A stretch of 15,546 nucleotides of DNA from Pseudomonadota bacterium (GTDB lineage Bacteria; Pseudomonadota; Alphaproteobacteria; Rhizobiales; Beijerinckiaceae): assembly GCA_023393655.1 (NCBI GenBank), contig JAEWKP010000388.1, positions 1 through 15,546 on the forward strand. The letters run 5' to 3'. The translations under genes were made by a program, and so were the position numbers. This document shows, one piece after another, positions 1 to 7,047 of the stretch (the first letter of the stretch is position 1; each line of letters opens with the position of its first letter). A model generated the notes under the pieces. That model saw only the letters and a list, made by a program, of their open reading frames with translations, did no database searches and was not told where the DNA came from.

Positions 1-197
1 CGCTCGGGCAGCTCTGGCGCAATTCGCGCGCGCTGCTGTTCATCGCGATCTGGTTCGTGACGAATATCCTGTTCGGCGCCGGGCTCGTGCCGATCTTCGG
101 CGAGGAGACCAGCATCGCCTGGGAGGCCCATATCGGCGGTTTCGTCGTCGGGCTGCTGCTGTTTCCGCTGCTCGACCGGGGCCAGCAGCGGCGCTGA
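1..197 (+). CDS. Rhomboid family intramembrane serine protease (3' end only)
   Basis: Only the last 64 residues are in the window, read in the frame that begins at base 3. The visible part holds one hydrophobic segment (ALLFIAIWFVTNILFGAG) and then WEAHIGGFVVGLLLFPLLD. The His of AHIGG fits the catalytic histidine in the last core transmembrane helix of rhomboid proteases, which cleave membrane proteins inside the bilayer. The Ser of the dyad (GxSG) would lie upstream, outside the window, so activity cannot be judged. The short basic tail GQQRR ends the protein, and a hairpin begins two bases after the stop. Family assignment rests on this short C-terminal signature alone. Confidence 0.75.
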   Translation, partial: LGQLWRNSRALLFIAIWFVTNILFGAGLVPIFGEETSIAWEAHIGGFVVGLLLFPLLDRGQQRR

Positions 198-198
198 T

Positions 199-221
199 GG
201 AAGCGGCCCCGGTCCGCTTCC
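199..221 (+). terminator. Hairpin just after the rhomboid gene, likely terminator
   Basis: A perfect 8-bp stem, GGAAGCGG pairing with CCGCTTCC around a 7-base loop, starts two bases after the stop codon. No T-run follows, so it is not a textbook intrinsic terminator. Its position and GC-rich stem suggest a transcript end or 3' stabilising hairpin. Confidence 0.5.
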
Positions 222-333
222 CGCGATCTTGCCTGCGTCATGGTCTTCGCCCACACTCGCTTCATTGCGAAGCACTTCCCGAGCCGGCCGGCATGGAGAG
301 TCTTGCCGGCGCTTGCGGAGTTCCAGCGAAACC

Positions 334-353
334 GCGCGCCGGAAACGGCGCGC
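334..353 (+). promoter_or_regulatory. GNRA-capped hairpin before the CBS-protein RBS
   Basis: GCGCGCCG pairs perfectly with CGGCGCGC across a GAAA tetraloop. It lies four bases upstream of the Shine-Dalgarno run GAGGAGGG (358-365) of the CBS-domain gene. An 8-bp all-GC stem with a GNRA loop should fold very stably. It could protect the 5' end of the message or separate it from the rhomboid transcript. The structure is seen; any role is inferred. Confidence 0.45.
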
Positions 354-372
354 CTGCGAGGAGGGATGAGCC

Positions 373-804
373 ATGAATGTCGAGCAGTTGCTGAGCGGCA
401 AGGGGCATGATGTCATCTCGATGCAGCCGCATCGGACGCTGTCCGAGGCGATCCGCACGCTGAGTGAGAAGCGCATCGGTGCCGTGATCGTCATGGGGGC
501 GGATGGCGCGCTGGTGGGTATCCTGTCCGAGCGCGACATCATCCGGGCGCTCGGCGAGTTGGGCGGCGCGGCGCTGGAGAGCGCGGTCTCGCGCTCGATG
601 ACCTCGAAGGTCGTGACCTGCCGGCCGCAGACCAGCGTCGACGAGCTGATGGAGATCATGACGACGGGCCGTTTCCGCCACGTCCCGGTGGTCGAGAACG
701 GGCGCGTCACCGGCATCGTCTCGATCGGTGACGTGGTGAAGCATCGGGTCGCCGCGATCGAGGCCGAGAGCCAGGCGATGCGCGACTATATCGCCATGGC
801 CTGA
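373..804 (+). CDS. Two-CBS-domain protein
   Basis: A 143-residue protein consisting almost only of a CBS-domain pair. The first CBS domain covers about residues 8-62, with the conserved end VGILSERDIIRAL. The second covers about 73-131, with FRHVPVVENGRVTGIVSIGDVVKH. CBS pairs bind adenosine nucleotides such as AMP, ATP or SAM and act as energy or redox sensors. There is no fused enzyme, channel or signal peptide, so this is a free-standing cytoplasmic regulator whose partner is unknown. The ATG is set by GAGGAGG eight bases upstream. The gene appears monocistronic: a hairpin lies in its leader and it ends 24 bases before the convergent patatin-like gene. Family assignment is firm; ligand and target are unknown. 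Confidence 0.93.
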   Translation: MNVEQLLSGKGHDVISMQPHRTLSEAIRTLSEKRIGAVIVMGADGALVGILSERDIIRALGELGGAALESAVSRSMTSKVVTCRPQTSVDELMEIMTTGRFRHVPVVENGRVTGIVSIGDVVKHRVAAIEAESQAMRDYIAMA

Positions 805-817
805 TCTCAGCCGCGTG

Positions 818-841
818 GCCGGAGGGCTTCAGCTCTCCGGC
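818..841. terminator. Hairpin between convergent CBS and patatin genes
   Basis: GCCGGAGGGC and GCTCTCCGGC form a 10-bp stem, with one G-T position that is a wobble on the plus-strand transcript, around the loop TTCA. The loop contains part of the patatin stop codon. The hairpin sits where the two transcripts converge. No T-run flanks it on either side, so a bidirectional terminator role is plausible but not proven. Confidence 0.4.
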
Positions 842-1806
842 GCGATATGGTTCGCGGCGACGAGCGTGGCGATATCGTCCAGGGCCCGGCGCGCCGCCTG
901 CCGGCCGAGCTCGATGGTCTCGCCGGCGCGGTGGAAATCGAACAGGCCGATGCGGCCGAGCTTCGGGCCGATCATCACGTCCGGCGGATCGCCTGCCAGG
1001 CGCGAGCGCGAAATCCGGTCCTGCGTGATGTTGAAGGCGTCGATCATCACGCCAGCGAGGCCGGGACGGTTTTCCGCCGGGCGGCCGACGATGTTGCGGA
1101 CGCGCTTGGCGGCGCCGCTGATCCCGTCATACCACCGCGGCTCCGGCTCGACCCGCACCTCAGGCACGAGCGGATCGGGATCGGAACCCTGGTCCTGAAT
1201 GGTCGTGCCGCGGCCGGCGAGGTCGTTGTTGAGGTTGACGCAGATCACGACATCGGCGCCGAGCGCGCGCGCCGCCGTGACCGGGACCGGGTTCACCAGC
1301 GCGCCATCCATCAGCCAGCGACCGCCGAGCTTCACCGGATCGAAGATGCCGGGCAGCGCATAGGACGCCGTCAGCGCCTCGACCAGCGGGCCGTGGGTCA
1401 GCCAGATCTCATGGCCGAAGCCAAGCTCCGTCGCGATGGCGACGAAACGGCGGTCCAGTTCCTCGATCCGGATACCGTCGAGATGCTGTTCGAGCAGGCG
1501 CTTCAGGCGGCTGCCGGCGATCAGCCCGGCGCCGCCGATATGGAAATCCATCAGCCCGACGATGCGGCGCTTGGTCATGCTGGTAGCGAATTCGGCGAGC
1601 TCGGGCAGCTTGCCCGCGGCAAGGCAGCCTCCGACCACGGCGCCGATCGACGTCCCGGCGATGACGTCGGGGGAGAAGCCGGCCTCGATCAGCACTTCGA
1701 GAGCGCCGATATGGGCCCAGCCGCGCGCCGCACCACCGCCGAGCGCGAGACCGATCTTCGGCCTGACCAGAGCCGGCTGGCCCTCGACCGGGCGCATGTC
1801 ATTCAT
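829..1806 (-). CDS. Patatin-like phospholipase (RssA/YchK type)
   Basis: A 325-residue cytoplasmic serine hydrolase of the patatin family. The glycine-rich oxyanion loop GGGAARG is at about residues 23-29, the nucleophile elbow GTSIG places Ser at 53, and the catalytic-dyad Asp lies in DGA at about 167 (WLMDGALVNPVPV). These proteins hydrolyse acyl esters of lipids by a Ser-Asp dyad; the natural substrate of bacterial RssA-like members is generally unknown. The ATG at 1806 is chosen because GGAGG (1817-1821 on the minus strand) precedes it by ten bases; a start 19 codons upstream at 1863 lacks such support. The C-terminal third after residue 190 is less conserved in appearance. It lies 201 bases downstream of hisI on the same strand and may have its own promoter. 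No signal peptide or membrane segment is visible. Confidence 0.9.
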   Translation of the reverse strand: MNDMRPVEGQPALVRPKIGLALGGGAARGWAHIGALEVLIEAGFSPDVIAGTSIGAVVGGCLAAGKLPELAEFATSMTKRRIVGLMDFHIGGAGLIAGSRLKRLLEQHLDGIRIEELDRRFVAIATELGFGHEIWLTHGPLVEALTASYALPGIFDPVKLGGRWLMDGALVNPVPVTAARALGADVVICVNLNNDLAGRGTTIQDQGSDPDPLVPEVRVEPEPRWYDGISGAAKRVRNIVGRPAENRPGLAGVMIDAFNITQDRISRSRLAGDPPDVMIGPKLGRIGLFDFHRAGETIELGRQAARRALDDIATLVAANHIAPES

Positions 1807-2007
1807 TGCGGCACCACCTCCGCCGAGACCAAAGGCTCGCCGCGCGACACCATCCCACCGCATGGGCTTGTCCCTCCGTGGAATGAGAGGATCTCAGAAG
1901 CCGATGAGCGAAAGATGAACGGCCAGCCTCCGGCCATTATCGCCTCTCTTTGACGGATACGTGAAGGTGGGCGGCGGCATCGACGATGTGCGCCGGCTTC
2001 AATCCGG

Positions 2008-2415
2008 TCAGTCGCATACGATCAGCGGCTTCCCCGCCTCACCCCGCAGCGGCTGGGCCCGGTAGAAGCAGGAGCAGCGCCCGGTGTGGCAGCAGCCGCC
2101 GTCGCCGGCCACCTTGACCTTGATCCAGAGCGCGTCCTGGTCGCAATCGACCCGCATCTCGACGATGGTCTGGATCTGGCCCGAGGTCGCGCCCTTGTGC
2201 CAGAGTTCCTTGCGGGAGCGCGACCAGTACCAGGCCTCGCCGGTCTCGATCGAGCGTTGCAGCGCCTCGGCATTCATATGGGCAACCATCAGCACCGCGC
2301 CGGTATCGGCCTCCGTCGCGACGACCGTGACGAGGCCGTTCGCGTCGAAGCGGGGGCTCAGCACCGTTCCCTCTTCGAGGGCGTACTTGTCGGGCGCGGT
2401 GGGGAAGAGGCTCAT
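2008..2415 (-). CDS. hisI: Phosphoribosyl-AMP cyclohydrolase
   Basis: A 135-residue protein matching the usual length of stand-alone HisI, which opens the purine ring of phosphoribosyl-AMP in the third step of histidine synthesis. Visible signatures are HMNAEAL, the stretch WYWSRSRKELWHKGATSG, the metal-binding Asp cluster DCDQD and the Zn ligands in GGCCHTGRCSCFYR together with the Cys of DCDQD. There is no fused HisE domain, as expected in alphaproteobacteria. The ATG at 2415 has GGAG five bases upstream (CGGAGCCGAG); a TTG at 2430 is less likely. It follows folE by 67 bases on the same strand, so the two cyclohydrolase genes probably share a transcript. Confidence 0.97.
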   Translation of the reverse strand: MSLFPTAPDKYALEEGTVLSPRFDANGLVTVVATEADTGAVLMVAHMNAEALQRSIETGEAWYWSRSRKELWHKGATSGQIQTIVEMRVDCDQDALWIKVKVAGDGGCCHTGRCSCFYRAQPLRGEAGKPLIVCD

Positions 2416-2482
2416 CTCGGCTCCGGGCAAAGGCAGTCACGCGCCTTGTATGAGAACGACAACGCGCCGCCAACCGGAGCGA

Positions 2483-3127
2483 TCAAAGCCCCGGTGATTT
2501 CACCATGGTGAAGAAGCGGACCTGTTCGGCCGTGTCGTCGCGGAAGATGCCGCGATATTGCGAGGTCATGGTCGAGGAGCCCTGCTTCTGCACGCCGCGC
2601 ATCGACATGCACATATGCTCGGCCTCGACGAGGACGGCGACGCCGCGCGGCTCCAGAACCTCCTCGATCACGTCGGCGATCTGGGCGGTCATCGTCTCCT
2701 GCGTCTGCAGGCGGCGGGCATAGACATCGACGATGCGGGCGAGCTTCGACAGGCCGACCACGCCCTTCGACGGGTAATAGCCGATATGCGCCTTGCCGAC
2801 GAAGGGCACCATGTGGTGCTCGCAATGCGAATAGAACGGGATGTCGCGGACGAGGATCATGTCGCGATAGCCCTCGACCTCCTCGAAGACGCGGTCGAGG
2901 ATATGGCGCGGGTCCTCGGCATAGCCCTTGTAGAATTCCTTGTAGGCCTTGGCGACGCGCCGCGGCGTGTCCGCCAGGCCCTCGCGCGACGGATCGTCGC
3001 CCGCCCAGAGCAACAGCGTGCGGACAGCGGCCTCGGCCTCTTCCTGTGTCGGCTTGCGGACCAGAAACTTGTCGGCGGAGGGGCTGATGGCCCCCTCGAC
3101 GGACAAGGACTTAACCACAGGGATCAT
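2483..3127 (-). CDS. folE: GTP cyclohydrolase I, zinc type
   Basis: A 214-residue type IA GTP cyclohydrolase, which converts GTP to dihydroneopterin triphosphate at the entry to folate synthesis. The Zn site is complete: Cys102 and His105 in SHCEHHMVPF and Cys173 in HMCMSMRGVQ; His104 of the same motif is also present. The typical PSKGVVGLSKLARIVDVYARR and QGSSTMTSQYRG segments follow. The first 25 residues are a variable extension common in this family. The ATG at 3127 is set by GGGAGG six bases upstream; the frame stays open further upstream to 3409 but that part runs antisense to the scaffold gene and has no start support. It is divergent from the Fe-S scaffold gene and probably cotranscribed with hisI. 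The SD lies in a small hairpin. Confidence 0.98.
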   Translation of the reverse strand: MIPVVKSLSVEGAISPSADKFLVRKPTQEEAEAAVRTLLLWAGDDPSREGLADTPRRVAKAYKEFYKGYAEDPRHILDRVFEEVEGYRDMILVRDIPFYSHCEHHMVPFVGKAHIGYYPSKGVVGLSKLARIVDVYARRLQTQETMTAQIADVIEEVLEPRGVAVLVEAEHMCMSMRGVQKQGSSTMTSQYRGIFRDDTAEQVRFFTMVKSPGL

Positions 3128-3135
3128 GTGGTGCC

Positions 3136-3146
3136 TCCCGTTGGGA
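3136..3146 (-). promoter_or_regulatory. folE: Small hairpin over the folE ribosome-binding site
   Basis: On the minus strand TCCC pairs with GGGA across an AAC loop, so that GGGA of the Shine-Dalgarno run GGGAGG is in the stem. The stem is only four pairs. Alphaproteobacterial folE leaders are known to carry the THF-II (folE motif) riboswitch, which acts close to the RBS, but I could not match the full consensus by eye. Confidence 0.3.
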
Positions 3147-3261
3147 CAATGAAGCCTCGCAAGCCGCCCCTTCAGGCTGCGGTTGCGTGGCCGATGCGAC
3201 AAGTTTGATGCCTCGCGGCGGAAGAGGTTCCCATGCCCTCCCGTTTTGCGGCGATCAACCC

Positions 3262-3267
3262 TATATT
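3262..3267 (+). promoter_or_regulatory. Candidate -10 element of the Fe-S scaffold gene
   Basis: TATATT matches five of six bases of the sigma-70 -10 consensus, inside the small inverted repeat ACCC-tatatt-GGGT (3259-3271). No good -35 box is seen 16-18 bases upstream, so support is weak. A start near 3274 would give a leader that is mostly the hairpin at 3278-3297. Confidence 0.3.
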
Positions 3268-3277
3268 GGGTCTGCGT

Positions 3278-3297
3278 GCCGGTCATTCCAGACCGGC
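3278..3297 (+). promoter_or_regulatory. Leader hairpin abutting the RBS of the Fe-S scaffold gene
   Basis: GCCGGTC pairs perfectly with GACCGGC around the loop ATTCCA, and a T-G wobble could extend it by one. The purine-rich GAGAGAA (3298-3304), the only plausible Shine-Dalgarno for the ATG at 3311, begins at the next base. The stem is close enough to influence ribosome access. It also contains an odd-spaced CCGGTC/GACCGG palindrome that a DNA-binding protein might use instead. Confidence 0.4.
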
Positions 3298-3310
3298 GAG
3301 AGAACTGGTC

Positions 3311-3757
3311 ATGCTGGACGACGTCTACAACAAGCGCATCCTCTCGCTTGCCGCCAACATCCCCCTGCTGCAGCGCCTGCCATCGCCCGATGCGACGGCG
3401 CGTGCGCATTCGAAGCTATGCGGCTCGACCGTGACAGTCGATGTCACCATGAACGGCGATGTCGTCACCGGCTTCGGCCATGAGGTGAAAGCCTGCGCGC
3501 TGGGGCAGGCCTCGTCCTCGATCATGGCGCGCCATGTCGTCGGCGCGACGGCGGCGGAATTGCGGGAGGTGCGCGAGCAGGCCCGCGCGATCCTGAAGGA
3601 CAACGCCCAGCCGCCCGAGGGCAAATGGGCCGATCTCGCCGTGCTCGTGCCGGTGCGCGACTTCAAGGCACGCCACGCCTCGACGATGCTGACCTTCGAC
3701 GCGGTGGTCGATGCGATCGACCAGATCGAGGCCAAGCGGCGCGAGGCTGCGGCCTAG
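3311..3757 (+). CDS. NifU/IscU-type iron-sulfur scaffold protein, atypical
   Basis: A 148-residue protein of the NifU N-terminal/IscU fold, the class that assembles [2Fe-2S] clusters for transfer to apoproteins. Cys37 (KLCGST) and Cys62 (KACALGQASSS) align with the first two IscU ligands, and ALGQASSSIM is a hallmark segment. The third ligand is missing: where IscU has HC the sequence reads RHAST, with His122 kept and Ala123 in place of Cys. The conserved Asp two residues after the first Cys is Ser39. A classic IscU scaffold is therefore unlikely; it may hold clusters differently or do another job. The ATG is chosen because homology begins there and GAGAGAA lies just upstream; an ATG at 3233 would read through the hairpin and promoter-like region. 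It is divergent from folE and ends seven bases before the convergent PAP2 gene. Confidence 0.88.
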   Translation: MLDDVYNKRILSLAANIPLLQRLPSPDATARAHSKLCGSTVTVDVTMNGDVVTGFGHEVKACALGQASSSIMARHVVGATAAELREVREQARAILKDNAQPPEGKWADLAVLVPVRDFKARHASTMLTFDAVVDAIDQIEAKRREAAA

Positions 3758-3764
3758 AGGTTTT

Positions 3765-4511
3765 TCACTTCACCCCGAAGGCGACGCGGATTTCGGGAAG
3801 CGTCTCGTCGAAGCGGGCCTTGAAGGCTTGGTCCGCCAGCAGGGCCTTGGCGACGGCGCGGCCGACCTTGTCGCCGGCGACGAGGTCGCTCGGATAGTGG
3901 AAGCCGCAGATCAGGCGGCTCTCGTCATAGCTCTTCACCCGTTCTTCCAGCTTGTCCGAGAGCTCGGGGATGGCGGCCTTGAGCAATTCGGCATAGAGGG
4001 CCGCCGTCGCGGCGTGGCCGGACGGGAAGGATGTGCCGACCGGTCGCGCGCCAGGGCAGGGCTTGACGCGGGTCTTGGCCCAGAGCTGGAAGGGGCGCTG
4101 GCGACTGGTCAGGCGGTGGACGCTCTTCAGGAGGATGCCGAGTTCGACTTGCGCCTCGCGGAAGAGCAGCCGCACCTCGCGATGGGTGTTGTCGACATAG
4201 CCGGTGTCCATGCCCTTCAGGAAGTTCACGAGCGCCTGGCGCTGGTCAGCGATCGCCTGCTGTTCGCGCTCGGGCGTGCGGTTCGCGGTGATCTGCTGCA
4301 CCTGCTCGAACTCGGCCTTGCCCTCGGGGCTGTTCTGCGCCGGCGGAAGGCCGATGATCTTGGCAATATCGAGCTTGGCGCCGTCGAGCCAGAGCAGGTA
4401 AGGCCGTTGCTGGGCCGAGGCCGGCATGGCGAGGCCGAGGCCCAGGGCCAGTCCGGCACCAAACAGCGTCTGGCGAACGAGGGCTTGGCGAAAGCGAACG
4501 GCGCGCATCAT
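3765..4511 (-). CDS. Exported class A-like acid phosphatase, PAP2 family
   Basis: A 248-residue protein with a clear signal peptide (basic MMRAVRFRQALVRQ, then a Gly/Leu-rich core, cleavage after ASA at residue 33), so probably periplasmic. The PAP2 phosphatase signature is present: RP at 139-140, FPSGH at 162-166 with catalytic His166, and SRLICGFHYPSD at 198-209 with His205 and Asp209. The architecture matches PhoN-type nonspecific acid phosphatases that release phosphate from organic monoesters. The first motif normally reads K-X6-RP, but the residue seven before the Arg is His132 here. The start is one of two adjacent ATGs (4511 or 4508); GGAAA just upstream fits the second better by spacing. 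A TTG at 4529 is less likely. It is head-to-head with yidD across 35 bases, so the two promoters must overlap or lie within the neighbouring coding sequence. Confidence 0.9.
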   Translation of the reverse strand: MMRAVRFRQALVRQTLFGAGLALGLGLAMPASAQQRPYLLWLDGAKLDIAKIIGLPPAQNSPEGKAEFEQVQQITANRTPEREQQAIADQRQALVNFLKGMDTGYVDNTHREVRLLFREAQVELGILLKSVHRLTSRQRPFQLWAKTRVKPCPGARPVGTSFPSGHAATAALYAELLKAAIPELSDKLEERVKSYDESRLICGFHYPSDLVAGDKVGRAVAKALLADQAFKARFDETLPEIRVAFGVK

Positions 4512-4546
4512 GTTTCCGGTATTGAGCAAGGGAAGCGGTTCTGGTT

Positions 4547-4960
4547 GTGGCTGAACGAAACGAAGCAGACGATCTATTCCAGCGTCTCTTTGTTAAGCAA
4601 AGATTTTCGCTGCTGCGAAGCGTCGCGCTTTTCCCGCGAAAGGCGGCACATTTCGCCATTCGCGGCTATCAACTGAGCCTTTCGATGCTGGTCGGGCGCC
4701 ATTGCCGGCACTGGCCGAGCTGTTCCGCCTATACCGACGAGGCGATCCTGCGCTACGGGCTCTGGCGCGGCGGCTGGATCGGTTTTGCGCGGATCTGCCG
4801 CTGCAACCCATGGGGCACGAGCGGCGTCGACATCGTCTGCGAGGCATTGCCGCCCGATGCGAGGTGGTATAGGCCGTGGGCCTATGGCCGCTGGCGCGGG
4901 ACGAATGTGCCGGCGGCTTTCGATTCCGACGCCGAACCGACTGCGGGCGACGGGACGTAA
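4547..4960 (+). CDS. yidD: Membrane protein insertion efficiency factor YidD
   Basis: The central block, about residues 38-97, is YidD: AIRGYQLSLS, then GRHCRHWPSCSAYTDEAI and RYGLWRGGWIGFARICRCNPWG followed by the conserved GVD. The conserved Cys residues (RHC, PSC, RCN) are present. YidD is a small peripheral inner-membrane protein that helps YidC insert proteins. At 137 residues it is longer than the usual 70-100, with about 35 extra N-terminal residues and a 40-residue acidic tail. The GTG at 4547 is the only start upstream of the domain that I can find; the next in-frame ATG is inside the domain. AGGGAAG lies 11-17 bases before it, so the RBS is weak. The gene is far from rpmH-rnpA, unlike in gammaproteobacteria, and lies 65 bases before thrS, probably in one transcript. 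Confidence 0.92.
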   Translation: MAERNEADDLFQRLFVKQRFSLLRSVALFPRKAAHFAIRGYQLSLSMLVGRHCRHWPSCSAYTDEAILRYGLWRGGWIGFARICRCNPWGTSGVDIVCEALPPDARWYRPWAYGRWRGTNVPAAFDSDAEPTAGDGT

Positions 4961-4988
4961 CCCTCACATTCGCAGCCGGTCTGACTTA

Positions 4989-5005
4989 CGGGGCCCGTAT
5001 CCCCG
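4989..5005 (+). promoter_or_regulatory. thrS: Short hairpin in the thrS leader
   Basis: CGGGG pairs with CCCCG around CCCGTAT, six bases before the Shine-Dalgarno AGGAG of thrS (5013-5017). The stem is only five pairs. I see no tRNA-like leader or T-box features. Confidence 0.25.
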
Positions 5006-5025
5006 AGTGAGCAGGAGCACGATCG

Positions 5026-7026
5026 ATGACGATCTCCCTGACATTTCCCGATGGCGCCAAGCGCGAGTTTCCCTCCGGCATTACCGGAGTCGAGATCGCC
5101 AAGGGCATCTCTCCCTCCCTTTTGAAGCGCACCGTCGCGATGGCGCTCGACGGCACCGTCGTCGATCTCGCCGACCCGATCACCGCGGACGCGAAGATCG
5201 AGCTGCTGAACCGGGAAGACCCGCGTTCGCTCGAACTGATCCGGCATGACACCGCCCACGTTCTCGCCGAGGCCGTGCAGGAACTCTTCCCCGGCACGCA
5301 GGTGACGATCGGCCCGGTGATCGAGAACGGGTTCTTCTACGATTTCGCCCGTAACGAGCCCTTCACACCCGAAGATTTTCCGGCGATCGAGAAGAAGATG
5401 CGCGAGATCATCGCGCGCGACAAACCCTTCACCAAGGAGGTCTGGAGCCGCGACAAGGCCAAGGATTTCTTTGCCGCCAGGGGCGAGGCTTACAAGGTCG
5501 AGCTGGTCGATGCGATCCCCGCCGACCAGACGTTGAAGATGTATGCTCAAGGAGCGTGGATCGACCTCTGCCGCGGCCCGCACATGACCTCGGTCGGCAA
5601 GGTCGGCAACGCCTTCAAGTTGATGAAGACGGCCGGCGCCTATTGGCGCGGCGACTCGAACAACGCGATGCTGACCCGCATCTACGGCACGGCCTTCGCG
5701 AAGCAGGAAGAGCTCGACGCCTATCTCAAGCAGCTCGAAGAGGCGGAGAAGCGCGACCACCGCAAGCTCGGCCGGGAGATGGACCTGTTCCATTTCCAGG
5801 AGGAGGGGCCGGGCGTCGTGTTCTGGCACTCCAAGGGCTGGCGCCTGTTCCAGGAGATCATCGCCTATATGCGCCGGCGCCTCGCCGCCGATTACGAGGA
5901 GGTGAATGCGCCGCAGATCCTCGACAAGTCGCTCTGGGAGACCTCGGGTCACTGGGGCTGGTACCAGGACAACATGTTCGCGGTGAAGTCGGCCTCGGCT
6001 TTCGAGAACCCGGCCGATGCCGAGCGCGACCATCGCGTCTTCGCGCTTAAACCCATGAACTGCCCGGGCCATGTCCAGATCTTCAAGCACGGTCTGAAGA
6101 GCTATCGCGATCTGCCGATCCGGCTTGCCGAATTCGGCAATGTCCATCGCTACGAGCCGTCCGGCGCGCTGCATGGGCTGATGCGCGTGCGCGGCTTCAC
6201 GCAGGACGATGCGCATATCTTCTGCACGGAAGAGCAGCTCGCGGCCGAATGCCTGAAGATCAACGACCTGATCCTGTCGGTCTACGAGGATTTCGGCTTC
6301 ACCGAGGAACTCGTGATCAAGCTCTCGACACGCCCTGAAAAGCGCGTCGGCTCCGATGCGGTCTGGGACCATGCCGAGGAGGTGATGACCGGCGTGCTGG
6401 AAAGGATCGCCAAGCAGTCCGGCAACCGGATCAAGACCGAGATCAATCCGGGCGAGGGCGCCTTCTACGGCCCGAAGTTCGAATATGTCCTGCGCGATGC
6501 CATCGGCCGCGATTGGCAATGCGGCACGACGCAGGTCGACTTCAACCTGCCGGAGCGCTTCGGGGCCTTCTATATCGGCGCCGATGGCGAGAAGAAGCAG
6601 CCGGTCATGGTCCACCGCGCCATCTGCGGCTCGCTGGAGCGCTTCACCGGCATCCTGATCGAGCATCATGCCGGGCATTTCCCGCTCTGGCTGGCTCCCG
6701 AGCAGATCGTCGTCTGCCCGATCACTTCCGAGGCCGACGCCTATGCCGAGGATGTGACGATGGCCCTGATGGGCGCCGGCCTCAGGGCACGCGCCGACCT
6801 GCGCAACGAGAAGATCTCGTACAAGGTGCGCGAGCACTCGCTGGCCAAGGTCCCGGTCATCCTCGCCGTCGGCAAGCGCGAGGCCGAGGAGAAGACCGTG
6901 ACAGTCCGCCGCCTCGGCAGTCAGGCGCAGACGGTGATGACGCTGTCCGAGGCGCTCGCAGCGCTGGGCGAGGAAGCGCTGGCGCCGGATCTGAAGCGGG
7001 TGAAGGCCGCACGGGCGACGCGCTGA
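5026..7026 (+). CDS. thrS: Threonyl-tRNA synthetase
   Basis: A full-length 666-residue class II synthetase that charges tRNA-Thr. The domains run in the usual order: TGS (about 1-63), an editing domain that clears Ser-tRNA-Thr with His74 and His78 in HDTAH and Cys182 and His186 in CRGPH, the catalytic core (about 245-545), and the anticodon-binding domain (about 555-655). The catalytic zinc ligands are visible as Cys346 (MNCPGH), His397 (DDAHIFC) and His530 (MVHRA); motif 2 is FGNVHRYEPSGALHGLMRVRG. All key residues are present, so the enzyme should be active and self-editing. The ATG has AGGAG eight bases upstream. It follows yidD and is followed by a strong hairpin and an intergenic repeat. 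Confidence 0.99.
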   Translation: MTISLTFPDGAKREFPSGITGVEIAKGISPSLLKRTVAMALDGTVVDLADPITADAKIELLNREDPRSLELIRHDTAHVLAEAVQELFPGTQVTIGPVIENGFFYDFARNEPFTPEDFPAIEKKMREIIARDKPFTKEVWSRDKAKDFFAARGEAYKVELVDAIPADQTLKMYAQGAWIDLCRGPHMTSVGKVGNAFKLMKTAGAYWRGDSNNAMLTRIYGTAFAKQEELDAYLKQLEEAEKRDHRKLGREMDLFHFQEEGPGVVFWHSKGWRLFQEIIAYMRRRLAADYEEVNAPQILDKSLWETSGHWGWYQDNMFAVKSASAFENPADAERDHRVFALKPMNCPGHVQIFKHGLKSYRDLPIRLAEFGNVHRYEPSGALHGLMRVRGFTQDDAHIFCTEEQLAAECLKINDLILSVYEDFGFTEELVIKLSTRPEKRVGSDAVWDHAEEVMTGVLERIAKQSGNRIKTEINPGEGAFYGPKFEYVLRDAIGRDWQCGTTQVDFNLPERFGAFYIGADGEKKQPVMVHRAICGSLERFTGILIEHHAGHFPLWLAPEQIVVCPITSEADAYAEDVTMALMGAGLRARADLRNEKISYKVREHSLAKVPVILAVGKREAEEKTVTVRRLGSQAQTVMTLSEALAALGEEALAPDLKRVKAARATR

Positions 7027-7047
7027 AGCGTCGGGGCGGGCTGGGAG

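Noticed and set aside
1909..1942. GGCC-containing hairpin upstream of the patatin gene
   Set aside because: The stem is short, has a mismatch and no T-run on either strand, and does not sit at an RBS; I see no role for it.
847..1953. A 368-codon plus-strand open frame
   Set aside because: It is antisense to the patatin-like gene, which has clear catalytic motifs; no domain is visible in the shadow.
3755..3765. Intrinsic terminator between the Fe-S scaffold and PAP2 genes (TTTTT at 3761-3765)
   Set aside because: The only stem before it is AGGC/GCCT of four pairs, too weak and too far from the T-run to call.
4961..5025. T-box or tRNA-mimic leader for thrS
   Set aside because: The gap is only 65 bases and shows one short hairpin; there is no T-box sequence or room for such a leader.
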